Positions 36,400 to 45,248 of a stretch of 64,000 nucleotides of DNA are shown here, piece by piece. The notes under the pieces are model-generated. The model was not told the DNA's origin, searched no databases, and saw nothing but the letters and a program-made list of their open reading frames with translations. This DNA comes from Phycisphaerales bacterium (GTDB lineage: Bacteria; Planctomycetota; Phycisphaerae; Phycisphaerales; UBA1924). Where the stretch lies: assembly GCA_040217175.1 (NCBI GenBank), contig JAVJNT010000002.1, positions 806,001 through 870,000 on the forward strand. Reading direction: 5' to 3'. The number at the start of each line of letters is the position of its first letter. The stretch's first letter is position 1. The position numbers were made by a program, and so were the translations under genes.

Positions 36400-39300
36400 A
36401 TGCCGACCAGCACGCCCCACCACCAGCTCGCCCGATGGACGATCTCGCTCGGGCTGGCGTGCGCAGTCGGGCTCGGGAGCGCGGCACACGCCCAGCCCGC
36501 GGGCGACGATCCGCGGCCCATCCAGATCGATCCGCTGGCCATCACGGGCGAGGGCTTCGGGCCCGTGCGGCTGCCGATCGGCACGGGCGAGCAGGCGGCC
36601 GTGCGCACGATCGAGATGGCGGGCCGGCGGGCCTGGACGTGGAGCGATGCGCCCCTGACCACCGGCGTGAAGCCGACGCGCCGCGTGCTCATCGAGGGTG
36701 ACGTGCGCGTGACGATCGGTACGCTCGAGCTGCGGGCCGACCGGCTGCACGGCTGGGTGCAGTCGCTCGATGGCTCGTTTCCGCAAGAGGGCAGCGAGCA
36801 GTTCTACCTGCTGCTCGAAGAGGCCATCATGCCGACGAGTGCGCCGGGCGCGGGCATCGCCGGGCCGCTGGTCCCCATCGAGGGCCGCCTGGCGCCGGGG
36901 GGTGAGATCCAGCTTTCCTCCATCGTCTCTCGGCCGGGACCACCGACCTTCGAGACGTCGGTGGCCGAGCGACGCGAGTTCCGCGCGGTCGCCGTCGCCG
37001 AGGCGGTGTTCGCGGATCGGCTGCGCGAGGCCGTCGGCCTTGCCCTGCCGCGCGTGACGGGCGAGCAGCTCGCCGCAGCGGATGCGGCGCTTCGAAGCGT
37101 GCTGCAGACCGCGCGCGAGCGGCTTGGCTCCGGAGACGTGCGAGACCCCATCCTGCCGACGCGTGGTCGCGTGAGCTTCTCGGCCGCCGGCATCGAGCAG
37201 GTCCGGCTGGGCGACGGCACCGATGGTTCGCCGCCCTACGCGGTCGTGATGCGCGGGCCGGTCACGATCCTGTTCGACGACGCGGCAAACGGACGACGGG
37301 CGCAGCTCACGGCGCAGGACGCGGTGTTGTTTCACAAGGCCGACCTCGTCGGCGCGCCGCGGCTGGACGCGGCCGACGTCATGGGCCTGTACCTCGAGGG
37401 GGCGGTCGTCGCCGACATCGAGCGGGCCCGGGGCCGGCGGGGCATCGATCGCTACCGCGTGCGCTCGCCGAGGGTGTACTACGACCTGTCCGGGGACCGC
37501 GCGCTGCTGCTCGACGCCGTCTTCCGGGCCGAGCCGGCGGGAAGTGCGACGCCGATCTACGTTCGGGCCCGCGAGATCCGCCAGCAATCGCTCGGCGAGA
37601 TGGTCGCCGACCGGGCGCGGATCACGACGACGGGCTTCTTCCGTCCGCACCTGGCGCTGGGCGCCAGCACGCTGACGCTGCGGCTCGATGACCGGCCGGG
37701 CGACGGCCCGCAGGGCGGCACGCGGATGATCGCCGATGCGCGCAATATCACGGCGCGGGCGATGGGCATCCCCTTCCTGTACTGGCCCATCTTCGTGGGC
37801 GACCCGTCGAAGATTCCGCTACGCGACGTCGAGATCGAGACGAGCGACCGCCACGGCGACGTGCTGCGGACGACCTGGGACGCGTTTGCGCTGGCGGGCT
37901 ACGAGCCGCCGCCGGGCGTCGATCTCGACCTGCTCATCGACGCCTACTTCCAGCGCGGGGCGGCACTGGGCGGCGAGCTGAGCTGGGACGGCTACGCCGG
38001 CGGCGGAGGCAGCTTATTCGTCTACAACCTGTTCAACGACACCGGCCGCGACCTGCTGCCTACGGGCGCCCGCATCGATCGCGATGGCGAGAACCGAACC
38101 ATCGCGATGCTCGAGCACCTCGGCCGCCTGAACGACGAGTGGACGCTGCGGGCCGAGGCGTCGTGGTTCTCCGACGAAAACGTCGTCGGAGCCTTCTTCC
38201 CGGATATGACCTTCACCCGCCGCGAGCCTTCGAGCGGTGCGTCGCTGCAGCGCATCGACGAGCGCAGCATGCTGCTGCTGGGGGTCAACGCGCAGATCAA
38301 CGATTTCGTCGTCACCGACTACCAGCTCCGCGCACGCGGTTACGAGACCGAGCGCCTGCCCGAGCTGCGCTACGTGCGGCCGGGCGACGACCTGCTCGCC
38401 GACGCTTCGCCGGGCCTCGTGACCTATCGCAGCGACAGCCGCGTCGGATTACTCCGGCTGAGCTTTACCGAGCCGACGGCGTCCGACCTCGGTTTCGACT
38501 CGACGTCGCGGGCGCAGGCGGCCCTGGGCATCAACCCGGGCCAGAGCCCCGGCGACCGTCTGCGAGCCGAGGGGCTCGACGAATCAAGCGTCTTCCGCTT
38601 CGACACGCTGCACGAGCTCAGCAGCCAGCTCGAGGCCGGTCCGGTGCGCATCCAGCCCTTCGTCACGGGCCGGCTGACGGGCTACGACACCGACTTCGAT
38701 GACTTCTCGGCCGTCACGGGCGAGGACGCCGACTCGCTCGTTGCCCGCGGCGCCATCGGCACGCGGCTGTCGACCCAGCTCACCCGCGTCTACGACGGCG
38801 TCGATGTCGAAGCGTTGGACCTGCACCGCCTCCGCCACGTCGTCGAGCCCAATGCCACGCTCTGGTATGGCGAGTCGACGGTCGCGCAGGGTGCTATTCC
38901 TGTGTACGACGAGAACGTCGAAACCTTCGCCGAAGGACCCGCCGTGCGCTTCGGCGTCGACCAGACCTTCCAGACCATGCGCGGCTCGCTCGGCACGTAC
39001 GAGTCGGTCGACGTGCTGCGGCTCGCGACGCACTTCACGTTCGCCGGCGAGGACCGCATCGACGCGGATCGCACGCCGCGGTTCTTCGACGCTTATCCGG
39101 AGCGCAGCCAGTTCGGCGATACCTTCGACGTTGAGGCGGCGTGGCGGCCCACCGACGCGCTGGGCATTACCGGCGAGTGGATCTACGACCTCGAGGAGGA
39201 CCGCACGGCCGAGGGTGTCGCGGGCGTCTCGATCGACCATTCGCCCGACATGCGGCTCTTCGCCGAACTTCGTCACCTGGGATACAGCGACGACACCTAC

Positions 39301-39558
39301 GTCAACGCCGGAGCAGACTACCAGTTGGGCGACCGATATACGCTCGGGGCCGTGGGCGTGTACAACGAGAAGGCAGGGCAGTTCCAGAGCGCGACGTTCC
39401 GGGTCGGTCGCGAGATGCCCCACGCCATCCTCACGGCTCGGTTAACGTACAACGACATTACCGGCGACACCTCTCTGGGCTTTGGCATCGAACCCACGGG
39501 CATCGATCCGTCGCGCGAACGCGTTCGAAGGCTGGGTGCCGCAGCGTTGGGGTATTAG
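36400..39558 (+). CDS. lptD: LptD-like LPS-assembly outer-membrane protein
   Basis: A 1052-residue secreted protein with a signal peptide cut near AAHAQ. The N-terminal third has OstA/jellyroll-type strands (RVLIEGDVRVTIGTLELRADRLHGW in parts: VRVTIGTLELRADRL). After a middle segment with YVRAREIRQQ and FLYWPIFVGD comes a long beta-barrel region of alternating strands ending in LGFGIEPTG. LRHVVEPNATLWYG is the family landmark that precedes the last strands. LptD with LptE inserts lipopolysaccharide in the outer leaflet. It is longer than the usual 780 or so residues. There is no ribosome binding site at the ATG. Confidence 0.8.
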   Translation: MPTSTPHHQLARWTISLGLACAVGLGSAAHAQPAGDDPRPIQIDPLAITGEGFGPVRLPIGTGEQAAVRTIEMAGRRAWTWSDAPLTTGVKPTRRVLIEGDVRVTIGTLELRADRLHGWVQSLDGSFPQEGSEQFYLLLEEAIMPTSAPGAGIAGPLVPIEGRLAPGGEIQLSSIVSRPGPPTFETSVAERREFRAVAVAEAVFADRLREAVGLALPRVTGEQLAAADAALRSVLQTARERLGSGDVRDPILPTRGRVSFSAAGIEQVRLGDGTDGSPPYAVVMRGPVTILFDDAANGRRAQLTAQDAVLFHKADLVGAPRLDAADVMGLYLEGAVVADIERARGRRGIDRYRVRSPRVYYDLSGDRALLLDAVFRAEPAGSATPIYVRAREIRQQSLGEMVADRARITTTGFFRPHLALGASTLTLRLDDRPGDGPQGGTRMIADARNITARAMGIPFLYWPIFVGDPSKIPLRDVEIETSDRHGDVLRTTWDAFALAGYEPPPGVDLDLLIDAYFQRGAALGGELSWDGYAGGGGSLFVYNLFNDTGRDLLPTGARIDRDGENRTIAMLEHLGRLNDEWTLRAEASWFSDENVVGAFFPDMTFTRREPSSGASLQRIDERSMLLLGVNAQINDFVVTDYQLRARGYETERLPELRYVRPGDDLLADASPGLVTYRSDSRVGLLRLSFTEPTASDLGFDSTSRAQAALGINPGQSPGDRLRAEGLDESSVFRFDTLHELSSQLEAGPVRIQPFVTGRLTGYDTDFDDFSAVTGEDADSLVARGAIGTRLSTQLTRVYDGVDVEALDLHRLRHVVEPNATLWYGESTVAQGAIPVYDENVETFAEGPAVRFGVDQTFQTMRGSLGTYESVDVLRLATHFTFAGEDRIDADRTPRFFDAYPERSQFGDTFDVEAAWRPTDALGITGEWIYDLEEDRTAEGVAGVSIDHSPDMRLFAELRHLGYSDDTYVNAGADYQLGDRYTLGAVGVYNEKAGQFQSATFRVGREMPHAILTARLTYNDITGDTSLGFGIEPTGIDPSRERVRRLGAAALGY

Positions 39559-39583
39559 CATGCGATGGCGTGGAGGTCCTGAG

Positions 39584-40174
39584 ATGGTCGATCGGCTCGC
39601 TCGCTGCAGCCTCACATTGCTCCTTGCCGCATGCGTCATCGCCAGCGTCGGATGCTCGAGCAAGCCCGAGGTTCTGCCGAGGGATGCGTTCTGGGCGAAC
39701 CTGACGCAGCTGTGCGGCAAGGCGTACCCGGGTCGGGTCGTCGAGGACTCGACGAATAGCCCGATCTTCCGCGACCGCCTGCTCATGCTCCAGGTTGCCG
39801 AGTGCGACGAGAGCTCGGTCGCGATGCCGTTGCTGATCGAGGGCCGTCCGTGGGCCACCCTCGTCATCAGGAACGAAGAAGAGTCGCTCGATCTTGAGCA
39901 TTTGCACGAGCCGGGCACCGACGGACAAAGCCCGCCGAGCGGCTACGGCGGACCGACCCGCGGCGTCGGCTCCGAGTTCGCGCAAGACTTCTACGCCGAC
40001 GAGTTCACGATCTCGCTCGACGAGGACGCCGAGGACACCATCTGGACGATCGAGTTGCGTCCTGGTGCGGTCATGCAGTACATCCTCCGGCGTGAGGGCA
40101 CGGACCGCCGGTTCCGTGCAGTGTTCGATCTCTCCCGAGGTCGACCGGCGCCGACCGTCCCCTCCCTGCGCTGA
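39584..40174 (+). CDS. Lipoprotein, unknown
   Basis: A 196-residue predicted lipoprotein with the lipobox ASVGC after a clear hydrophobic leader. The body is acidic, with no recognisable domain; blocks such as EDSTNSPIFRDRLLMLQVAECD and FYADEFTISLDEDAED can be seen (cited in part). ATG 39584 is set by a perfect GGAGGT six bases upstream. It starts 25 bp after lptD, so a role in outer-membrane assembly, as LptE-like partner, is conceivable; the sequence gives no proof. Confidence 0.65.
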   Translation: MVDRLARCSLTLLLAACVIASVGCSSKPEVLPRDAFWANLTQLCGKAYPGRVVEDSTNSPIFRDRLLMLQVAECDESSVAMPLLIEGRPWATLVIRNEEESLDLEHLHEPGTDGQSPPSGYGGPTRGVGSEFAQDFYADEFTISLDEDAEDTIWTIELRPGAVMQYILRREGTDRRFRAVFDLSRGRPAPTVPSLR

Positions 40175-40177
40175 CGC

Positions 40178-40921
40178 TTACAGCACGCGCTTCGGCCACC
40201 ACGCCCGAACCGATACCGGCTCGGCCAGGTGCAGGACGGCCTCGTCCGTCGGCGTCGCCACGTCGATCGGCGCTGCCATGCCGTTGTGCTCGACCTCGCA
40301 CCGCGCCGGTGCCAGCAGCCACGGATCGTGGTCGATCTCGCCGATCCAGAGACGCTCGGGCTTCCTCGGCGGCAGGTCGCTGGCAAACAACCGGTAGCGG
40401 TCGGTCAGGAACGACTCGAGCGAGCCGGGCTCGGCGTGCTTCGGCGAGCCCTCGCCCTTGTACCAGCACGAGAGCGCGGCAGTCTTGCCGCGTGCGTCCG
40501 TCCGCTCGCTCTCGTACGCAACTCCGCCGTCGCGCTCGACCAGCGACATCCGGGCGTTGAAATACGCCAGATGAAACGTCCGGCGTGCGACCTCGACGCC
40601 CGGCCAACTCGCGGCATCGAGGCTGAAGAACCAGACGCCCGGCTTGCCCTCGTGCGTGACGTACGTTCGTAGGTTGAGCTCGTGGAACGCACCCAGTCCG
40701 GGAAGCGCAGGCGTGAAACGGGCCCGCACGCCCGACATGGTAAACGGCACGACCGCAAGCCAGGCCGATCCATCGAACGTGTCGACCTCCAGCATCGGCG
40801 GTACGTGCGGCCGCAGCGCCTCTGCCGGCACCGGCCAGTGCATGAAGAGCAGCAGCGACCACCGCATTGCCATGACCCAGGGAACGCTCGGAGCGGGATA
40901 GGGACGATGGTTTCTCGGCAT
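40178..40921 (-). CDS. DUF2071 family protein (YqjF-like)
   Basis: A 247-residue soluble protein of the DUF2071 family. Landmarks are the N-terminal WSLLLFMHWPVPAEALRPHVP, then FDGSAWLAVVPFTMSGVR, then ELNLRTYV and GVWFFSLDAASW, and the late WIGEIDHDPW. (Each is shown in part.) The fold is related to acetoacetate decarboxylase; function is unknown. It begins 10 bp after the minus-strand gene upstream and convergently faces the lipoprotein gene with 3 bp between. Confidence 0.82.
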   Translation of the reverse strand: MPRNHRPYPAPSVPWVMAMRWSLLLFMHWPVPAEALRPHVPPMLEVDTFDGSAWLAVVPFTMSGVRARFTPALPGLGAFHELNLRTYVTHEGKPGVWFFSLDAASWPGVEVARRTFHLAYFNARMSLVERDGGVAYESERTDARGKTAALSCWYKGEGSPKHAEPGSLESFLTDRYRLFASDLPPRKPERLWIGEIDHDPWLLAPARCEVEHNGMAAPIDVATPTDEAVLHLAEPVSVRAWWPKRVL

Positions 40922-40931
40922 GGCGTCGACG

Positions 40932-41798
40932 CTAGCGGCCCTCGTCCGGAAACGCCGTCTTCCATCCGGCTTCGAGCAATCGCCGCGCTTCGGCCATGCT
41001 GCGTTGCTGGGCTTGATTCGGGGCAACGCGTCGGCGATGCTCGCCCTGAACATCGATGCAAATCCGCTCTCGTGTTCGGAGTTGCACCGGTCCTTCGGTG
41101 TTGGTCTTCCAGTCAACAACGGCTGATGAGCCCTCGATCAGTCCCACAAGGGCCTCCGCGGAGCCGTTCGTCCCCGGACGGCTGACCACGAGCAGTCGGG
41201 TGCCTTCCGAGCCAGCGACGACTGCGTGGGTGATGATCATGGGCCAGCGTGGAAAGAAGCTCACGGCAGCATCGTGTCGTTCGGGCCCATCACCCCTTGC
41301 TGACGACCGCCCCGCATCTAACGAGGCGCGCACGGCAGGATGGTCGTTGCCTACCTTTGGATGAAGCTCCACGAGGGCAGCACCGCGACGAAGGTTCACG
41401 CCCTCGAATCGGCCGGATGCCGCCTTGCTCACGAAGACGTCGTAGTCGAGTTCGCCGACCGATCCGTGGTTTCGGCCTGAACTGGGGTCTGGAATGAGCA
41501 GCACCCTTATTGGCCGGGCCGAGTCTGGCTCGGTCGGGTGCAGCGTCACACCGCGAATAGCGACGCCTTCGATGGTCCCGTCCGAACCATCGTCGCGACG
41601 AATCGTCCAGACTACCTTCTTGATGTCCAGCCCGTAGGTCGCGGCCTGGACCGGTGCCGGCGCCGAGTACGCGGCTGCGTACGACGCGCTGGACGCGGTC
41701 GATCCAGGGTCTAACGAGTCTGCATGGCAAGCGAGCACGACGGCGATCAAGCAGGACTGCCACGCGCCACCGGGCCACGAAATACAACGGTCGATCAT
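40932..41798 (-). CDS. Exported protein, paralogue of upstream neighbour
   Basis: A 288-residue protein with a hydrophobic leader and Cys (QSCLIAVVLACHADS), possibly a lipoprotein. The middle has VVWTIRRDDGSDGTIEGVAIRG and GAALVELHPKVGN, and the block WPMIITHAVVAGSEGTRLLVVS is shared with the next gene upstream (WPMIITRSITAGAQGTDALVLA). The end LLEAGWKTAF is also shared with LCEGWKQVF. The start has AAGGGGG. No known family comes to mind. It is 18 bp behind its paralogue. Confidence 0.6.
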   Translation of the reverse strand: MIDRCISWPGGAWQSCLIAVVLACHADSLDPGSTASSASYAAAYSAPAPVQAATYGLDIKKVVWTIRRDDGSDGTIEGVAIRGVTLHPTEPDSARPIRVLLIPDPSSGRNHGSVGELDYDVFVSKAASGRFEGVNLRRGAALVELHPKVGNDHPAVRASLDAGRSSARGDGPERHDAAVSFFPRWPMIITHAVVAGSEGTRLLVVSRPGTNGSAEALVGLIEGSSAVVDWKTNTEGPVQLRTRERICIDVQGEHRRRVAPNQAQQRSMAEARRLLEAGWKTAFPDEGR

Positions 41799-41816
41799 GC
41801 GACCCCCTTCTGCCCC

Positions 41817-42794
41817 CTACGGCCCATTATTCTCCGCCCCGTGTGCCTCGACTGCTCCTTGCGAAGGGCAGTCTTGCTCCTCGAAGACCTGCTTCCACCC
41901 CTCACAGAGGACATCGTGGGCCCACGCTAGGAGGCTCGGATCCGTGTTCTGAGGATTGCCGGGGTTGATCTCGATCGGCTGGTTCGGCTCTTGCACGATC
42001 TCGATGCGTAGATGCTGGCCAGCATTGAGAGTGGGTATGGGAGTGCTCACGTTGGCCGACGACATCTTGAAGTTCGAGCCACCCAGGAACTTGCTGAAGC
42101 ACACGAATGAGTGCTCGTCGTCATCGGGTAATGCGAGGACGAGGGCATCGGTACCCTGGGCTCCGGCGGTGATGCTCCGAGTGATGATCATGGGCCAGAA
42201 GCTGAAGAGTGCGTCGTAGAGTTCTTGCGGGGTCGCTCCGGTGATCACTGCTTGAGCATCCAGCGGTTCGCCGTCGCCCTTCGTTGCGACGAACTCATAC
42301 ACCGCAGCCTCGAAGCTCTTGGCCAGCTTGGGTACGGGAAGACTGAGTGCAACATCCTTGCGGCTCACAACGTCCAGGGCCGCCTGGCGCATCTGAGGGG
42401 CGAGTTCCTTGATGCGCGCTTCTGATGCTGGTTGGAGCTCGACCAACGCCGCACCAAACTCGATATCGATGACTTGGTGCGCGCCGGAACTGTTCTGGCG
42501 GCGGCCGATCGAGAATTCGAGCATCGCATCCTCGTGATTTGGTTCGGCCGTCCAGCCAACGGGCATGAGCAACGCACGAACGGCTCGTGGGCCTTCAACG
42601 CCCATGACATCCAGGGAGAAGCCTTCCGCTGCGATTCCATGGATCGTGGCGACTTCCTGGCCTTCGCCAACCTGCCACGAAACTGCCTTGAGAGACGTTC
42701 GCCACTCCTGGTTCTGTCCGGCCTTGCTCGCGAACGTGCACGCGAGCACCACCGCCACCAAGACCAACCACTGATCAAGTCGTGCCGCCCGCAT
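41817..42794 (-). CDS. Exported protein, first of a tandem paralogous pair
   Basis: A 325-residue protein with a signal peptide or anchor (WLVLVAVVLACTFASKAG). It shares FWPMIIT, GAALVELQP and the GWK-containing end with the next gene, so the two arose by duplication. ATG 42794 is fixed by a perfect GGAGGT seven bases upstream. It follows the kinase gene by 39 bp on the same strand, so metH halves, kinase and both paralogues may be transcribed together. Function unknown. Confidence 0.6.
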   Translation of the reverse strand: MRAARLDQWLVLVAVVLACTFASKAGQNQEWRTSLKAVSWQVGEGQEVATIHGIAAEGFSLDVMGVEGPRAVRALLMPVGWTAEPNHEDAMLEFSIGRRQNSSGAHQVIDIEFGAALVELQPASEARIKELAPQMRQAALDVVSRKDVALSLPVPKLAKSFEAAVYEFVATKGDGEPLDAQAVITGATPQELYDALFSFWPMIITRSITAGAQGTDALVLALPDDDEHSFVCFSKFLGGSNFKMSSANVSTPIPTLNAGQHLRIEIVQEPNQPIEINPGNPQNTDPSLLAWAHDVLCEGWKQVFEEQDCPSQGAVEAHGAENNGP

Positions 42795-42833
42795 GATGTC
42801 TACCTCCGTTCTGTCCACACTTGCAAGATCTGG

Positions 42834-45167
42834 TCAACGAAGCGATGCGCTCGCCGCCGAGCGTGCGATTCGATTCGGTCGTCTGGCAAGGAACCAGTCC
42901 ATCATCACGGCCGACATCAAGCACGACAGAACGGCCGCCAGCCACCAGAACACCGGCAACGTGATGAAGCCGCCGTACTCGTACAGCCAGAGCAAAGCGA
43001 TCGTGGTCGCAACAAGCAGCAGAGCAAGGAGCGCAAGCCGGGCCACGTGCATCATCAAGCGTAGCGGGCCCTGTGATCGGGCGGGCCACAGACAGGCACC
43101 GATCGCCGCCCCGAGGATCGCGACGGGCAGGCACAGCAGGAGCGCATGTCCGTCGGGCATCCAACGCGAAGTACGCTCGGCGAGCAGCGATTGCACGGCA
43201 CCTGCCAGCAGCTCGCCGCCGAAGACGTCGCGTGACAAGCCGAGGTCGAACTGAAAGTCGTTCTCTGGGTCGAGCACGATCAGGATCTCGCCCCCCACGC
43301 TTGCCGATCGAGAGTCATGGTCATCACGAAGGAGCTGGGCGTAATCGAGCGTAGCGGCATCGAACGCCTCGATACCAAACACGGCGCGCTGTCCATAGGC
43401 CATGGTCCAGTCGGGCCCGCGGCCCTTGCGAAACCACTCGGGTACTTGTCCGGCCGACTGGGTCTTGAAGACGGGCAGCCGTGCATCGACGCCAGCCCGC
43501 ATGCGTCGCGTCGAGCCCGGCACGGGCTTCCAGTACTGCACCCGCACGGTTTCGTCGTCGGTCCATGCCGAGAACCTGAACTGCGGCTTCATGGCCGCGG
43601 CGTGCGTCGCAAGCACGAAGCCGGGCAGGCCCTCGCGCCCCGGGGGTTGGGCGACCAGCGGAATCAATGGGAGCGGGCCCGAAAGATCGAGCAGCAGCGA
43701 GCCGCAGCGCGCGCCGGCACGATCGTAAGCCTCGGGCATGACGGGCCGATCTGCTTCGTCGACCACCCACCCCTGGGCACCGAGCACGACGGGCGTGCCG
43801 AGGTTGGTGCTTCGCTCGATCGCTGCAGCGAACGGGGCGTCTAACTCCGGCCACGCCTGCGGGAAGTACAGATCGAACGCGATGACCCGAGCGCCCGCCT
43901 GCGACATCGCGTCGACGAAGGCACCATGCATCGGACGCCAGGTGCGCGTCGGTGAAGTCTTGACGCCGTCGACGCCAAGCTCCGCAGCGAGTTCTGCCAT
44001 CTCGAGCGGCGCGGGCATCCGAACGATGCGCACGTCTTCGAGCGACTCAACGCTCCGAGCATCGAGCGAGGGAAGCTGGGCGAGGTACCAGTCTTCGAGG
44101 GGTCGAACCCAGCGTAGCGGATACGACAGCAAGAACGCGAGAACCATGCCCACCAGCACGCCCGTCGCCATCGATGCCACTCGTGGCCGACGACGGGCAT
44201 AGGACGTCGCGGCCGAGCGAATGCGGCCGGCCGGGCTCTTGCGCTCCGCCCGCGCCCGTGCGATCGCTCGTGCAAACTCCGAGGCCGAATCGAATCGATG
44301 CTCGCGCTGCGGGTCGAGCGAGCGTTTGAGGATCGACGTGACCGACGTTGGCAGATCAGACGGCAACAGCGAGAGCAGGGGTGCACACTCTTGCTTGATC
44401 TGGTAGGCCTGCGCTGCCGTGCACTGCGGCGGCAGCGTGACAGGAACGCCACCATCGGTCAAGATGGAAAACAGCGTCGCGCCGAGTGCATATACGTCGC
44501 TGCGGGCGTCGAGCTCGCTGGCGGGCCGTCCGCATTGCTCGGGGCTCTGGAATGCTCGCGTGCCACCGCTGGGCGCATGGCCAGCATCGATGCGCATCTG
44601 CGCAAGCCCAAAGTCAGCGACGTGCGCCGAGCCAAAGCGATCAACGAGGATGTTGGCTGGCTTCAGATCGTGGTGGAGTACGCCGAGCTCATGTGCGTAT
44701 GCGACACCCCTGGCAGCTTCTTCGATGAGCCGGAGCCGATCATCGAGTTCTGGCCGGTGCTCACGCACCCACGCGTCGAGGGCCGCGTTGGGTCCGTAGT
44801 GATCCATCACGAGGTATGGACGGCTTTGGCCGGCGCGATCCTGGAGCGTGCCGAAGTCTTCGACGGCGGCCACATTGGGGTGATCGATGGCCTCCTGGAG
44901 CACTCCCTCGCCCCCACCATCGGAGGGCCGGAGCACCTTCACGGCCCGATCCCGCTGCCGACCCCGGCGCCGAGCCCGGTAAACAACGCCCATGGCGCCG
45001 CCGCCGATGCGTTCGAAGAGTTGCCACTCGCCAGCAAAAAGCCCGCTGAAATCGTCCGAAGCCTCCGCCTCGACTTCCGCCCCGGCGGGCCAAGAGACGG
45101 AGCCAGAGTGACCTTCGGACGCGTCTTGCGAGCGTTCTTGCCCCGGATGCTCGGGCTCTCTTGCCAT
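42834..45167 (-). CDS. Serine/threonine protein kinase with CHASE2 sensor domain
   Basis: A 777-residue membrane kinase. The kinase domain is residues about 48-310: glycine loop IGGGAMGVVYRA, Lys77 in AVKVL, catalytic HHDLKPAN with Asp167, DFG at 185-187 and a shortened GTRAFQSPEQ activation end. After a helix near 330-350 comes an extracytoplasmic CHASE2 domain (VESLEDVRIVRMPAP, ARVIAFDLYFPQAW), then three helices at the C-terminus. CHASE2 senses unknown external signals in kinases, cyclases and adenylyl enzymes. Start ATG 45167 has a GGGG site; a GTG two codons earlier is possible. It lies 81 bp behind the metH 3' gene. Confidence 0.9.
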   Translation of the reverse strand: MAREPEHPGQERSQDASEGHSGSVSWPAGAEVEAEASDDFSGLFAGEWQLFERIGGGAMGVVYRARRRGRQRDRAVKVLRPSDGGGEGVLQEAIDHPNVAAVEDFGTLQDRAGQSRPYLVMDHYGPNAALDAWVREHRPELDDRLRLIEEAARGVAYAHELGVLHHDLKPANILVDRFGSAHVADFGLAQMRIDAGHAPSGGTRAFQSPEQCGRPASELDARSDVYALGATLFSILTDGGVPVTLPPQCTAAQAYQIKQECAPLLSLLPSDLPTSVTSILKRSLDPQREHRFDSASEFARAIARARAERKSPAGRIRSAATSYARRRPRVASMATGVLVGMVLAFLLSYPLRWVRPLEDWYLAQLPSLDARSVESLEDVRIVRMPAPLEMAELAAELGVDGVKTSPTRTWRPMHGAFVDAMSQAGARVIAFDLYFPQAWPELDAPFAAAIERSTNLGTPVVLGAQGWVVDEADRPVMPEAYDRAGARCGSLLLDLSGPLPLIPLVAQPPGREGLPGFVLATHAAAMKPQFRFSAWTDDETVRVQYWKPVPGSTRRMRAGVDARLPVFKTQSAGQVPEWFRKGRGPDWTMAYGQRAVFGIEAFDAATLDYAQLLRDDHDSRSASVGGEILIVLDPENDFQFDLGLSRDVFGGELLAGAVQSLLAERTSRWMPDGHALLLCLPVAILGAAIGACLWPARSQGPLRLMMHVARLALLALLLVATTIALLWLYEYGGFITLPVFWWLAAVLSCLMSAVMMDWFLARRPNRIARSAASASLR

Positions 45168-45248
45168 TGCCACCCCAGGGCCACGGCCGCGGCCAAGCGC
45201 CCGTCGATCATAATAGCTTGGCCCGGCCTGATCAGCCCGATGGCCGCG

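Noticed and set aside
40929-40934. TAGCGT as a -10 box for the DUF2071 gene
   Set aside because: It includes the stop codon of the gene upstream on the same strand, so the match may be chance; I left it out of the leaderless set.
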